Source: DATFKA01 sp035268885 | GTDB lineage: Bacteria > Bacteroidota > Bacteroidia > Chitinophagales > Saprospiraceae | Direction of reading: 5' to 3' | DNA length: 64,000 nucleotides | NCBI GenBank assembly: GCA_035268885.1 | Contig: DATFKA010000060.1 | Coordinates: 1 to 64,000, forward strand | In this document: piece after piece, positions 45,076 through 52,980 of the stretch | Numbering within the stretch: position 1 is the stretch's first letter | How the letters are laid out: each line of letters starts with the position of its first letter | Translations under genes and position numbers: made by a program | The notes under the pieces: generated by a model | Told to the model about the DNA's origin: nothing | Databases searched by the model: none | The model's input: only the letters and a program-made list of their open reading frames with translations

Positions 45076-45383
45076 ACTATATACTTTATTTGTTTGTTGG
45101 CTAATTGAATTACACTCTTACTACATCAAGGCACGTGCCAAGTGTATTTTGTCCTTATTCTTCTGTCAGAAATGCAGATTTGGCTATTCTTCCTGTCAAA
45201 ACGCGTACGGGTCAGCAATTCATCCAATAGGAACCGACATTTTGTCAGCGCCATCGGTGCCCTACTGGAGAATTATGTATTATTGCTGTGGAAATAATTG
45301 TTTATTTCGTACAACCACATCCACTAAGCCTGGCTCTTTACATAAAAACCAAAAGCACAGCTTGGATGGCAATCGTACACAAG
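45076..45383. other. Divergent intergenic region between dnaK and the sigma-factor gene
   Basis: The region holds a palindrome GGCACGTGCC (45130-45139) and two copies of TATTCTTC(C)TGTCA at 45155-45168 and 45184-45198, about 30 bases apart, with a third TTTGTCAG-like half-site at 45241. No CIRCE-type inverted repeat was found. It must contain the promoters for both genes. Confidence 0.45.
45155..45198. promoter_or_regulatory. Tandem candidate operator sites upstream of dnaK
   Basis: Two copies of TATTCTTC(C)TGTCA lie 29-30 bases apart, close to three helical turns, 80-125 bases upstream of the dnaK start. The TGTCA half of the first site is followed by GAAATGCAG, an imperfect inverted partner. 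Whether they control dnaK or the divergent sigma gene is unknown. Confidence 0.35.
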
Positions 45384-45902
45384 ATGACCGAAAGCGAGTT
45401 AATTGACGCCTGTCTTGAAAATGACCGCATCGCGCAGCGTGATCTGTACGAGCGGTATAGCAAGGCTATGTATACGATTGCCTACCGCATGGCCGGAGAG
45501 CAGGATCTGGCAGCTGATATCTTACAGGAAGCTTTCATTAAGGTTTTTCGCTCGCTGGCAAAATTCCGGCGGGAATCTACCCTGGGGGCCTGGATCAAAA
45601 CGATTGTAGTCCGCACGGCACTCAGTAAATTAAAAAAACAACCCAAATTTGATGAATTGCCCCCTACGGATGGATCAGAAAGTGGTAGTTGGGGAGATTT
45701 CCTGGAAGCAGAATACCTGGAAAAAGCCATACAGTCCCTCCCTACCGGTTACCGGACGGTATTCTTACTCATCGAAGTAGAAGGATACGCACACAAAGAA
45801 GTAGCCGAATTATTAGGGATCACGGTTGGCACTTCGAAATCACAACTGTACTACGCGAAAAAGAAATTGAGACAAATTATTACAAAACTGTTGGAGATAT
45901 GA
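45384..45902 (+). CDS. ECF-type RNA polymerase sigma factor (sigma-70 family)
   Basis: A 172-residue extracytoplasmic-function sigma factor. Region 2 (DLYERYSKAMYTIAYRMAGE, DILQEAFIKVFRSL) and region 4 (LPTGYRTVFLLIEVEGYAHK, followed by the helix-turn-helix EVAELLGITVGTSKSQL) are both present, and regions 1.1 and 3 are absent. The start is MTESELIDA at 45384; ATG 45366 would add six residues. It forms an operon with the next two genes: its TGA overlaps the ATG of the anti-sigma candidate (ATGA). It should direct transcription of an envelope-related regulon. Confidence 0.92.
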   Translation: MTESELIDACLENDRIAQRDLYERYSKAMYTIAYRMAGEQDLAADILQEAFIKVFRSLAKFRRESTLGAWIKTIVVRTALSKLKKQPKFDELPPTDGSESGSWGDFLEAEYLEKAIQSLPTGYRTVFLLIEVEGYAHKEVAELLGITVGTSKSQLYYAKKKLRQIITKLLEI

Positions 45903-46513
45903 GTACGGAAAAGCAAAATCAACTAATCCGGCAAGCTATTTCCGAATTACCGGATTATCAGGCACCGGAACAGCTCTGGCCTCAGATATCAGAGCAGTTA
46001 GATATTGACCAAAAAGAACGATTGATCCAACGACAATTGGCTCAACTCCCGGATTACCATCCGCCGGAAACGGTCTGGACCGAAATTGCGGAAGGTTTAG
46101 CAAAGGCTCCGCCCAAAAATACCTGGTTGCGCCTTGTCCGGCAGCCCCTGACCTGGGCCGCCAGTTTCCTACTGCTTTTCTCGCTCTACTGGTTGGTCAC
46201 TCAAAGTCAAGGTCCGGAGGTAAGCTATACTTATACGACCCAGGCAGAAAGTCAATGGCTGCTCGAATCCGACTGGGATGCCGATGAAGCTGATTTTGCG
46301 GAGGTCGTCCAATTGCACCAACGGTACCTCCGTACTTTTGATGATCAATCGGCGGCGAGCCTACAAGAAGAATTTGATGAACTCAATACTGCAAGGGAAG
46401 AAATCAAAGAAACGCTGGACCGGTACGGGAAAGACCAGGAATTAATCCGGCAACTTGCCGCGATTGAAAGAGCCAGAACCCAAATTGTCAATCAAATGGC
46501 CCAACAAATCTAA
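45899..46513 (+). CDS. Membrane anti-sigma factor candidate with duplicated N-terminal motif
   Basis: A 204-residue single-pass membrane protein. The N-terminal cytoplasmic part holds two copies of a 26-residue motif at about 9-34 and 42-67, both with L-P-D-Y-x-x-P-E-x-x-W-x-x-I. A transmembrane helix follows (TWAASFLLLFSLYWLV, about 92-108), then an acidic periplasmic helical region with the ERARTQIVNQMAQQI end. The position directly after an ECF sigma gene with overlapping ATGA, the membrane topology and the short N-terminal helices indicate an anti-sigma factor, but no zinc-binding HxxxCxxC motif is present. Start chosen by the ATGA overlap; a longer upstream frame would lie inside the sigma gene. 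Confidence 0.72.
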   Translation: MSTEKQNQLIRQAISELPDYQAPEQLWPQISEQLDIDQKERLIQRQLAQLPDYHPPETVWTEIAEGLAKAPPKNTWLRLVRQPLTWAASFLLLFSLYWLVTQSQGPEVSYTYTTQAESQWLLESDWDADEADFAEVVQLHQRYLRTFDDQSAASLQEEFDELNTAREEIKETLDRYGKDQELIRQLAAIERARTQIVNQMAQQI

Positions 46514-46525
46514 ATCCGGAACACC

Positions 46526-47428
46526 ATGAAACAAATATTCGTATTGCTCCTTTTTTGCCTAAGCGCACCCTGCTTGCTGATCGCTCAGGAACAAATCCAT
46601 GTGGTCACCAAAAAGATCAATGAAAGCTATAATTACCGCGAAGATTACGAGGTCAATATCGAAGGAGATCGGGCCGAAGTCTATATTCAACCCAACCTGG
46701 AAAATAAAATCCTGATCGATATTGAGGTTATTGCCAAGCACCCCAATCAGGAGCAGGCTGAAAAAGATGTAGAAAAAATGGCGACCATCGTCAAGCGGCT
46801 AAAAAACAAAATATACATTCGCAACTATCTGGATGCGGAAGAGAAATCAGAAGCTCAACTGAAAGTGATCTACCGGATAACCGTTCCCGCTCAGTGTCCG
46901 GTATACATCAAAAATGCCTACGGTGTGGCAGAAGTGGACAACCTGACCAATAGTGTCAAGATAAACAGTAAGTTTAGTCACGTTAGCCTGCAGGGGCTCA
47001 CCGGTAACATGGACCTGTTTACCCGCTACGGAGACATCTACGGCCAGTCACTAAGCGGCAACGCGACCATTGCCTCACATCGCACGGATATGATCCTGAA
47101 AGATATTGAAGGCACCTATAATATTGACGCGGCCTATGGCAATATCCAGATATATGCCAGTGCGGGACTGTTGGACTTAAATCTCGATGCAGAGAAGTCG
47201 CAGGTCATGCTCTTTAATCCGGATCTGAGTAGTTTTCGCTACGATTTGACTACGGTAAGTACGCCTACCCTATTACCCGAAGGAATGGATTTCGAGATTA
47301 CGCAGCCAGAACCCAATGTGCAGCGTATACAATACACACCAAACAATGAATACTTTCCAAGTTTTTCCGTAAAGGTAACCTTTGGCACCTTGCAGGTACA
47401 AAAATCCAGTAAAGTCAAACGCCCCTAA
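46526..47428 (+). CDS. Secreted DUF4097-like beta-helix protein
   Basis: A 300-residue exported protein (signal ending LLIAQE). From about residue 130 the sequence shows repeated short strands with G-D/N turns (KINSKFSHVSLQGLTGN, LFTRYGDIYGQSLSGN), as in DUF4097 'putative adhesin' proteins with a right-handed beta-helix. It follows the anti-sigma gene by 12 bases, so it is likely part of the same operon and may be a periplasmic sensor or effector of the sigma/anti-sigma pair. That link is inference. The function of this family is unknown. Confidence 0.65.
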   Translation: MKQIFVLLLFCLSAPCLLIAQEQIHVVTKKINESYNYREDYEVNIEGDRAEVYIQPNLENKILIDIEVIAKHPNQEQAEKDVEKMATIVKRLKNKIYIRNYLDAEEKSEAQLKVIYRITVPAQCPVYIKNAYGVAEVDNLTNSVKINSKFSHVSLQGLTGNMDLFTRYGDIYGQSLSGNATIASHRTDMILKDIEGTYNIDAAYGNIQIYASAGLLDLNLDAEKSQVMLFNPDLSSFRYDLTTVSTPTLLPEGMDFEITQPEPNVQRIQYTPNNEYFPSFSVKVTFGTLQVQKSSKVKRP

Positions 47429-47431
47429 TGG

Positions 47432-48922
47432 CTACTCCTTTTCCCAGCCCATGGTGCGTTTCACCGCTTTCTGCCAACCAGCGTATAACAGATCGCGTTC
47501 TGCCTTTTCTTTTTCAGGTTTAAAACTAGCCTGTAGATGCCACTTTTCTTGCAGATCGGATTTTTTCCAATAGCCTACCGCCAGTCCGGCCAGGTAAGCT
47601 GCTCCGAGCGCGGTTGTTTCAATAATTTCCGGACGCTCTACTTTTGTGCCCAGGACATCCGACTGGAATTGCATCAACAGGTTATTGGCACTGGCACCAC
47701 CATCGACACGCAATATCTCCAGATCCCGTCCGGCGTCCTGACTCATGGCTTCCAGCACGTCGCGGGTTTGGTAGGCCAGGGACTCCAGGGTGGCCCGGAT
47801 AATATGGGCCTTAGTTGTCCCTCTGGTCAGGCCAAAAATAGCTCCGCGCGCGTACATATCCCAATAGGGAGCACCTAAGCCTGCGAAAGCAGGTACTACA
47901 TAGACCCCATCCGGATGTTCCACCTTCATGGCAAAATATTCAGAATCGGGCGCCTCGTCAATAATCTTTAACGAGTCGCGTAGCCACTGAATCGCCGCTC
48001 CGGCGATAAAAATACTGCCTTCCAAAGCGTAATGAACTTCGCCGTCCAGTCCCCAGGCAATGGTGGTGATCAAGCCATTCTCTGAGCGGACTAATTCCGT
48101 GCCCGTATTCATTAAGACAAAACAACCAGTGCCGTAAGTGTTTTTAGCCATCCCGGGCGTGGTACAGGCCTGACCAAACAAGGCGGCTTGCTGATCCCCC
48201 GCAATCCCGGCAATGGGCACTTCTGCGCCCAGCAAGCTGGCCGTGGTGTGTGCATACACCTCACTGGAGGATTTAACTGCTGGTAAAATCCCGGCGGGAA
48301 TATCCAGGAGTTCGAGCATTTTCTCATCCCATTCCAGTTTCTCAATATTATACAAAAGCGTTCGGGAAGCATTGGTATAATCGGTAATGTGTGCCTTACC
48401 GCCACTCAGCTTCCAGACCAGCCAACTGTCGATGGTACCAAAGAGCAGGTCTCCATTGGCCGCTTTTTTGCGCGCGCCGGGCACATGATCCAATAACCAC
48501 TTCACCTTGGTCCCCGAAAAATAGGCATCAATGACCAGACCGGTATTTTTGCGAATGTAGTCTTCGTGACCATCTGCGGTGAGTTGATCGCAAATATCTG
48601 CGGTACGGCGGTCCTGCCAAACGATGGCATTATGAATAGGCTGTCCCGTATTTTTATCCCAGATTAGGGTGGTCTCCCGCTGGTTCGTAATCCCAATGGC
48701 GGCCAGGTCCGTTGCGGCTAATTCCTGTTTGGCCAGTACTTCCTGAATGACCTGTAGTTGCGTATTCCAAATCTCATTGGCATTGTGTTCTACCCAACCG
48801 GGTTTAGGATAAATCTGTGTAAATTCTCGTTGAGCAACATCCACGATCATACCTTCGTAGTTAAATAAAATAGCCCGTGAGCTGGTCGTTCCCTGGTCGA
48901 TGGATAGAATGTATTTTTGCAT
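47432..48922 (-). CDS. glpK: Glycerol kinase
   Basis: GlpK (496 aa) phosphorylates glycerol to glycerol 3-phosphate. The N-terminal ATP motif SIDQGTTSSRAILF, the substrate loop GWVEHNANEIW, TNQRETTLIWD, and the C-terminal sequence RVDGGASANNLLMQFQSD are intact. No glpF or glpD is adjacent. The gene converges with the DUF4097-like gene, with three bases between stops. The upstream region of about 370 bases contains a family B element. Confidence 0.96.
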   Translation of the reverse strand: MQKYILSIDQGTTSSRAILFNYEGMIVDVAQREFTQIYPKPGWVEHNANEIWNTQLQVIQEVLAKQELAATDLAAIGITNQRETTLIWDKNTGQPIHNAIVWQDRRTADICDQLTADGHEDYIRKNTGLVIDAYFSGTKVKWLLDHVPGARKKAANGDLLFGTIDSWLVWKLSGGKAHITDYTNASRTLLYNIEKLEWDEKMLELLDIPAGILPAVKSSSEVYAHTTASLLGAEVPIAGIAGDQQAALFGQACTTPGMAKNTYGTGCFVLMNTGTELVRSENGLITTIAWGLDGEVHYALEGSIFIAGAAIQWLRDSLKIIDEAPDSEYFAMKVEHPDGVYVVPAFAGLGAPYWDMYARGAIFGLTRGTTKAHIIRATLESLAYQTRDVLEAMSQDAGRDLEILRVDGGASANNLLMQFQSDVLGTKVERPEIIETTALGAAYLAGLAVGYWKKSDLQEKWHLQASFKPEKEKAERDLLYAGWQKAVKRTMGWEKE

Positions 48923-48982
48923 CTAGTTCCGTTTTTTGTCAACTAATTTAAAGCTAGCTTGTATATGAATATGTTTAGATAC

Positions 48983-49146
48983 CTAAGTAAGTGTTCAATA
49001 TTATCTATACCCTATTTCAGGCCCTTTTGGGCTTCCACGTCGTTAGAAAGCCTCACCGACGCGCTGCGTCGGCTACGTTTTCTGCCTTGTTGAACCCCAA
49101 AATTGCACTAAACTAAACTTATGCATAATATCGACCACTTACTTAG
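48983..49146 (-). mobile_element. Foldback element family B, complete copy
   Basis: A 164-base element with terminal inverted repeats: CTAAGTAAGTG opens each strand, and 22 bases at each end match with two or three differences (ending ATATTAT). The interior carries a CCGACGC/GCGTCGG palindrome. There is no coding frame. A TA dinucleotide lies at the second and third positions of both ends, which would fit TA-targeting transposases of the IS630/mariner kind, though no other target-site repeat is evident. A related internally deleted copy is at 18760. Confidence 0.7.
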
Positions 49147-49179
49147 ATTAAATTAAAATCATTTTGCTAAGATATTTCA

Positions 49180-49199
49180 GGCGGAGGGAATCCTCCGCC
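49180..49199. repeat. Short hairpin GGCGGAGG-gaat-CCTCCGCC
   Basis: A perfect 8-base stem with a four-base loop, upstream of bshC. It might be a palindromic repeat like the GCCTnAGGC elements, but the core differs. Confidence 0.4.
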
Positions 49200-49294
49200 C
49201 AGGTCTAAGGAGGATGGAAGATTCAATTTCAGCCAACATCCTAAATAGAAGAACGAATATAATCAATCACACTAACCAAACCAATTAATTCCGA

Positions 49295-50887
49295 ATGGAG
49301 ATTCTTAAGAAGCCTTTTCCAGAAGTTCCTCAATTTTCATCTAAAGATATTGCTTACGCCACGGAGGCCGATGCACTTAAGCCTTTCTATAAGTATTCCG
49401 TCACGATGGAATCCTTCACGAAAGTAATTCCCGACCGCAAAGCAAGCCCCGTTGATCGGGAAGTGCTGGTAGCAACCCTGCGTCAACAGTATGCGAATCT
49501 CTCCACTACGGATGCAGTCAAGGAAAACATCGAAGCGCTCCTTTCTGAAAAGACCTTTACCGTTATTACGGCGCACCAACCGGCCCTCTTTACGGGGCCT
49601 TTGTATTATATCTATAAAATCATCTCCACCATTCGCCTGGTAGAAGAATTGCGGGAGAGCTATTCCGATTATCAGTTTGTCCCCGTCTTTATCAGTGGTT
49701 CCGAAGACCACGACTTTGAAGAAATCAATCACACTAATCTCTTTGGCAAGCCGATCGAATGGCAAAATGAAGAGTCCGGTGCCTGTGGAATGATGCGCAC
49801 CGACACCCTGGGCGATGCCCTGACTCAGCTGAAAGACATTCTGGGTGGCTCCGATCGGGCTCAGCAGGCCTACCAAATGATCGAAAAAGCCTATACCCGC
49901 CATGAAAAATACGGTGATGCCGCTCAGGACCTGGTGAATAGTCTCTTTGCGGATTACGGACTGGTCGTTATCAATATGAACGATGCCGCTCTGAAGCGCC
50001 TGTTTATCCCCTACCTGGAAAAAGAAATTTTTGAGCAATTCTCTCACCCCTACGTCACCAAAACACAACAAGAACTGGATGAAGTGGGCTTTGGAGACCA
50101 GGCCTACGCTCGCGAAATCAATATTTTCTACCTGCGCGATCAAATTCGTGCCCGCATCGAACAGGATGGTGAGCATTACCAGGTCGTCGATACCGAGTAC
50201 CGCTTCACGGCCGAAGAACTCCAGAAAGAAATACAGGATCATCCCGAACGCTTTAGTCCAAACGTGGTGATGCGCCCGATTTATCAGGAGGCTATCCTGC
50301 CCAACCTGGCCTACATCGGCGGTGGCGGGGAGCTATCTTATTGGCTGGAACGCAAAAGCCAATTTGAAGCTTTTGGCCTCAACTTCCCCATGCTGATCCG
50401 TCGTAATTCGGCGCTTTGGGTAGATAAGGGATCGGCCAAAAAACTGGATAAAGTCGGCCTGGAAATTCAGGAGCTCTTCGAAGATACCGAAGCCCTGATC
50501 AAGCGCTACGTCAAGAAAAATACGGAAAACGAGATCAATCTAAAGGAAGAAAAGACGAATATAGAGAAAACCCTGGTACAGGTAGCGGAGAAAGCCACCG
50601 AAGTAGATCCCAGCCTAAAAGGTAAAGTACTGGCCGAGAATGCCAAAATCATGAAGTCGATCGAAAACCTGGAAGGGCGCCTGATGAAAGCGGAAAAGGA
50701 CCGCTTCGAGATTTCGCTTAACCAAATCCGGAAAATCAAAGACAAACTCTTCCCGGAGAACGGTCTACAGGAAAGACACGAGAACTTCTTATCGCTCTAT
50801 ATTAAATACGGGAACGATCTCTTTGAGATCTTAAAAGAGCACCTTAATCCGCTGGAGGAAGGTATGGTGGTTTTTGTGGAGAGATAG
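49295..50887 (+). CDS. bshC: Bacillithiol biosynthesis cysteine-adding enzyme BshC
   Basis: A 530-residue BshC, which adds cysteine to glucosaminyl-malate in the last step of bacillithiol synthesis. The family core AHQPALFTGPLYYIYKIIST, VPVFISGSEDHDFEEINH and the later PNLAYIGGGGELSYW are all present, followed by the long helical region that forms the dimer coiled coil (about 400-500). Bacillithiol is the low-molecular-weight thiol of many Firmicutes, Deinococci and Bacteroidota; BshA and BshB are not in this window. It is flanked upstream by the family B element. Confidence 0.93.
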   Translation: MEILKKPFPEVPQFSSKDIAYATEADALKPFYKYSVTMESFTKVIPDRKASPVDREVLVATLRQQYANLSTTDAVKENIEALLSEKTFTVITAHQPALFTGPLYYIYKIISTIRLVEELRESYSDYQFVPVFISGSEDHDFEEINHTNLFGKPIEWQNEESGACGMMRTDTLGDALTQLKDILGGSDRAQQAYQMIEKAYTRHEKYGDAAQDLVNSLFADYGLVVINMNDAALKRLFIPYLEKEIFEQFSHPYVTKTQQELDEVGFGDQAYAREINIFYLRDQIRARIEQDGEHYQVVDTEYRFTAEELQKEIQDHPERFSPNVVMRPIYQEAILPNLAYIGGGGELSYWLERKSQFEAFGLNFPMLIRRNSALWVDKGSAKKLDKVGLEIQELFEDTEALIKRYVKKNTENEINLKEEKTNIEKTLVQVAEKATEVDPSLKGKVLAENAKIMKSIENLEGRLMKAEKDRFEISLNQIRKIKDKLFPENGLQERHENFLSLYIKYGNDLFEILKEHLNPLEEGMVVFVER

Positions 50888-50946
50888 CACAGAGAGGGCG
50901 TATTTCAATATTGTATGTATATTTAGTTGATCAAATCCTGAATATT

Positions 50947-52569
50947 ATGCATACTAGTAAAGCCTTTTGTCTCTTTATCTTTCTAAGCTCTCTTATGATC
51001 GCCCAGGCACAGCCCAAAGATTACGACATTGTGATCTACGGCTGTACTTCAGCAGCCGTTGCCGCCGCTGTGCAAGCCAAACAAATGGGAAAATCGGTGG
51101 TTGTGGTGGGGCCCGAAAAGCACCTGGGAGGCTTGACAGCCGGAGGTTTGGGCTTTACGGATTCCGGTAACAAAGCCGTGATCGGCGGTTTTGCGCGGTC
51201 CTTTTACCAGCGTATTAAAGCGCACTACGATCAGGCTGACTCCTGGATCTACCAAAAACCGGAGGAATACAACCGATACCGCGCAGAAGAAGATGCCATT
51301 TGGGTCTTTGAGCCCCACGTGGCCGAAGCTACCTTTGAAGCAATTATTTCGCAATACGAGATTCCGGTATTCCGCGAACGCTGGCTGGACCGGAGTAAGG
51401 GCGTAATAAAGGAAGACAAACGTATAGTATCCATCCGAATGCTGAGTGACGAGGTGTTTTCCGGAAAAGTTTTTATTGATGCCACCTACGAAGGCGATCT
51501 AATGGCAACAGCTGGGGTTACTTTTACCGTTGGTCGCGAAAGCAATGCCGTTTATGGAGAGACCTTAAACGGCGTACAAAAAGCCAGGGCCATAAGTCAT
51601 CAGTTTGAACACCCCGTCAGCCCCTACCGTATCTCTGATGATCCCTCCAGTGGTTTGCTGCCCAATGTACACGGGGAGGACCCGGGAGAAGAGGGTCAGG
51701 GGGATCAACGAGTACAGGCTTACAATTTTCGCATGTGCCTGACTACCGTCGATGAGAATCGAGTCCCCTTTCCTAAACCCGATCATTACGATCCCCTCAA
51801 CTATGAATTACTGGCCCGGGAATTGGATCAGGGCTGGCGTAAATTGTGGGTGAAGTTCGATGCGGCTCCCAATAAAAAAACCGACACCAATAATCATGGT
51901 GCTTTTTCTACCGACTACATCGGCAAGAACTATACTTACCCGGAAGCTTCTTATCAGGAGCGCCAGGCCATCATTGAGGAGCACGAAGATTACCAAAAAG
52001 GATTAATGTGGTTTCTGAGCTATGATCCCAGAGTACCTAAGGACGTCCGGGAAAGAATGAGCCAGTGGGGCCTGGCCAAAGATGAATTCGTAGACAATGG
52101 GTACTGGCCCCACCAAATTTACGTGCGGGAAGCCCGTCGAATGGTCAGTGATTTTGTCATGACGGAGAACCACCTTACCCAAAAAATAGCAACACCCGAA
52201 CCCATCGGCATGGGATCCTACAATATGGATTCTCACAATGTGCAACGCTACGTCGATAGTAATGGGCATGCTCGTAACGAAGGGGATATCCAAATAAGCC
52301 CGGGCGGCCCCTACCCCATTAGTTACCGCGCTATCGTCCCCCCCGAAGATGAAGTGCGTAATTTGATCGTTCCGGTCTGCCTGTCTTCTTCACACATCGC
52401 CTACGGATCGATCCGTATGGAACCCGTATTTATGATCCTGGGACAGTCCGCGGCCACGGCGGCGGCCCTGTCCATCGATGAGCAAAGCAGTGTGCAGGAG
52501 GTCGATTATGCTATATTGAAACAACAACTGTTGGCCGATGGTCAGGTTCTGGAATATAAAAAGGATTAA
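50947..52569 (+). CDS. FAD-dependent oxidoreductase (PF12831 type), secreted
   Basis: A 540-residue protein with a signal peptide (LFIFLSSLMIAQAQ) followed by the FAD-binding Rossmann motif YDIVIYGCTSAAVAAAVQA, the family's variant of GxGxxA, and later the HLGGLTAGGLGFTD segment. These features fit the FAD-dependent oxidoreductases misnamed xanthan lyase in many genomes; substrates are sugar- or hydroxy-acid-like. The ATG at 50947 is chosen because it precedes the signal peptide directly; an upstream in-frame start at 50911 adds twelve residues. It follows bshC by 59 bases; they may be separate units. Confidence 0.82.
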   Translation: MHTSKAFCLFIFLSSLMIAQAQPKDYDIVIYGCTSAAVAAAVQAKQMGKSVVVVGPEKHLGGLTAGGLGFTDSGNKAVIGGFARSFYQRIKAHYDQADSWIYQKPEEYNRYRAEEDAIWVFEPHVAEATFEAIISQYEIPVFRERWLDRSKGVIKEDKRIVSIRMLSDEVFSGKVFIDATYEGDLMATAGVTFTVGRESNAVYGETLNGVQKARAISHQFEHPVSPYRISDDPSSGLLPNVHGEDPGEEGQGDQRVQAYNFRMCLTTVDENRVPFPKPDHYDPLNYELLARELDQGWRKLWVKFDAAPNKKTDTNNHGAFSTDYIGKNYTYPEASYQERQAIIEEHEDYQKGLMWFLSYDPRVPKDVRERMSQWGLAKDEFVDNGYWPHQIYVREARRMVSDFVMTENHLTQKIATPEPIGMGSYNMDSHNVQRYVDSNGHARNEGDIQISPGGPYPISYRAIVPPEDEVRNLIVPVCLSSSHIAYGSIRMEPVFMILGQSAATAAALSIDEQSSVQEVDYAILKQQLLADGQVLEYKKD

Positions 52570-52606
52570 AAGAATAAGTAGGTTGACCCATAATTACCTT
52601 TCTGAT

Positions 52607-52936
52607 CTACTTATAATCCTCTCGCACCGGCTGAAAAACGTCAATCAGTTCGCATTCCGTTAGCGCTTTGGCGGAGTGGGATACCTTCGAGGGGATAATT
52701 ACCACATCTCCAGCTTTACAGACTTTAGTTTCGTCACCGACCGTCATTTCTAATTGCCCAGACAACAAATTGGTGACTTGCTCGTGGACGTGTGCGTGCT
52801 CCGGGAGCACGGCGTCCTTTTCGATGCGTACGCGGGCTACAGACATCCCTTTCATGTGTACCAGGCGGGCGTAGATGCCGGGAACCAGTTCTTTTTCAGG
52901 GATGTCGTTAATATTGGTGAAAGTATTATTTTGCAT
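52607..52936 (-). CDS. Cupin domain protein
   Basis: A 109-residue single cupin. Motif 1 is PEHAHVHEQVTNLLSGQLEM, with the metal-binding His residues and Glu, and motif 2 is GDVVIIPSKVSHSA with the last His. Such small cupins act as dioxygenases, isomerases or sensor domains; no specific role can be read here. The ATG at 52936 is chosen over an in-frame upstream start at 52966, which adds ten residues. It is followed by no same-strand gene nearby. Confidence 0.85.
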   Translation of the reverse strand: MQNNTFTNINDIPEKELVPGIYARLVHMKGMSVARVRIEKDAVLPEHAHVHEQVTNLLSGQLEMTVGDETKVCKAGDVVIIPSKVSHSAKALTECELIDVFQPVREDYK

Positions 52937-52980
52937 GATGATTATTTTTTGGAGAAGCCAATCCACCCCGGGTAGTATTT

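Larger units (their letters stand above)
48923..49294. other. Gene-free region between glpK and bshC, 372 bases
   Basis: Holds foldback element B (48983-49146) and a short hairpin at 49180-49199. The two flanking genes diverge, so both promoters must be here, but neither could be placed with confidence. Confidence 0.45.

Noticed and set aside
45076..45383. CIRCE/HrcA operator at dnaK
   Set aside because: The TTAGCACTC-N9-GAGTGCTAA pattern is not present; only a different repeated motif is seen.
49337..50242. 301-residue minus-strand open frame
   Set aside because: Antisense to bshC, which is a clear family member; no start context or motif supports the reverse frame.
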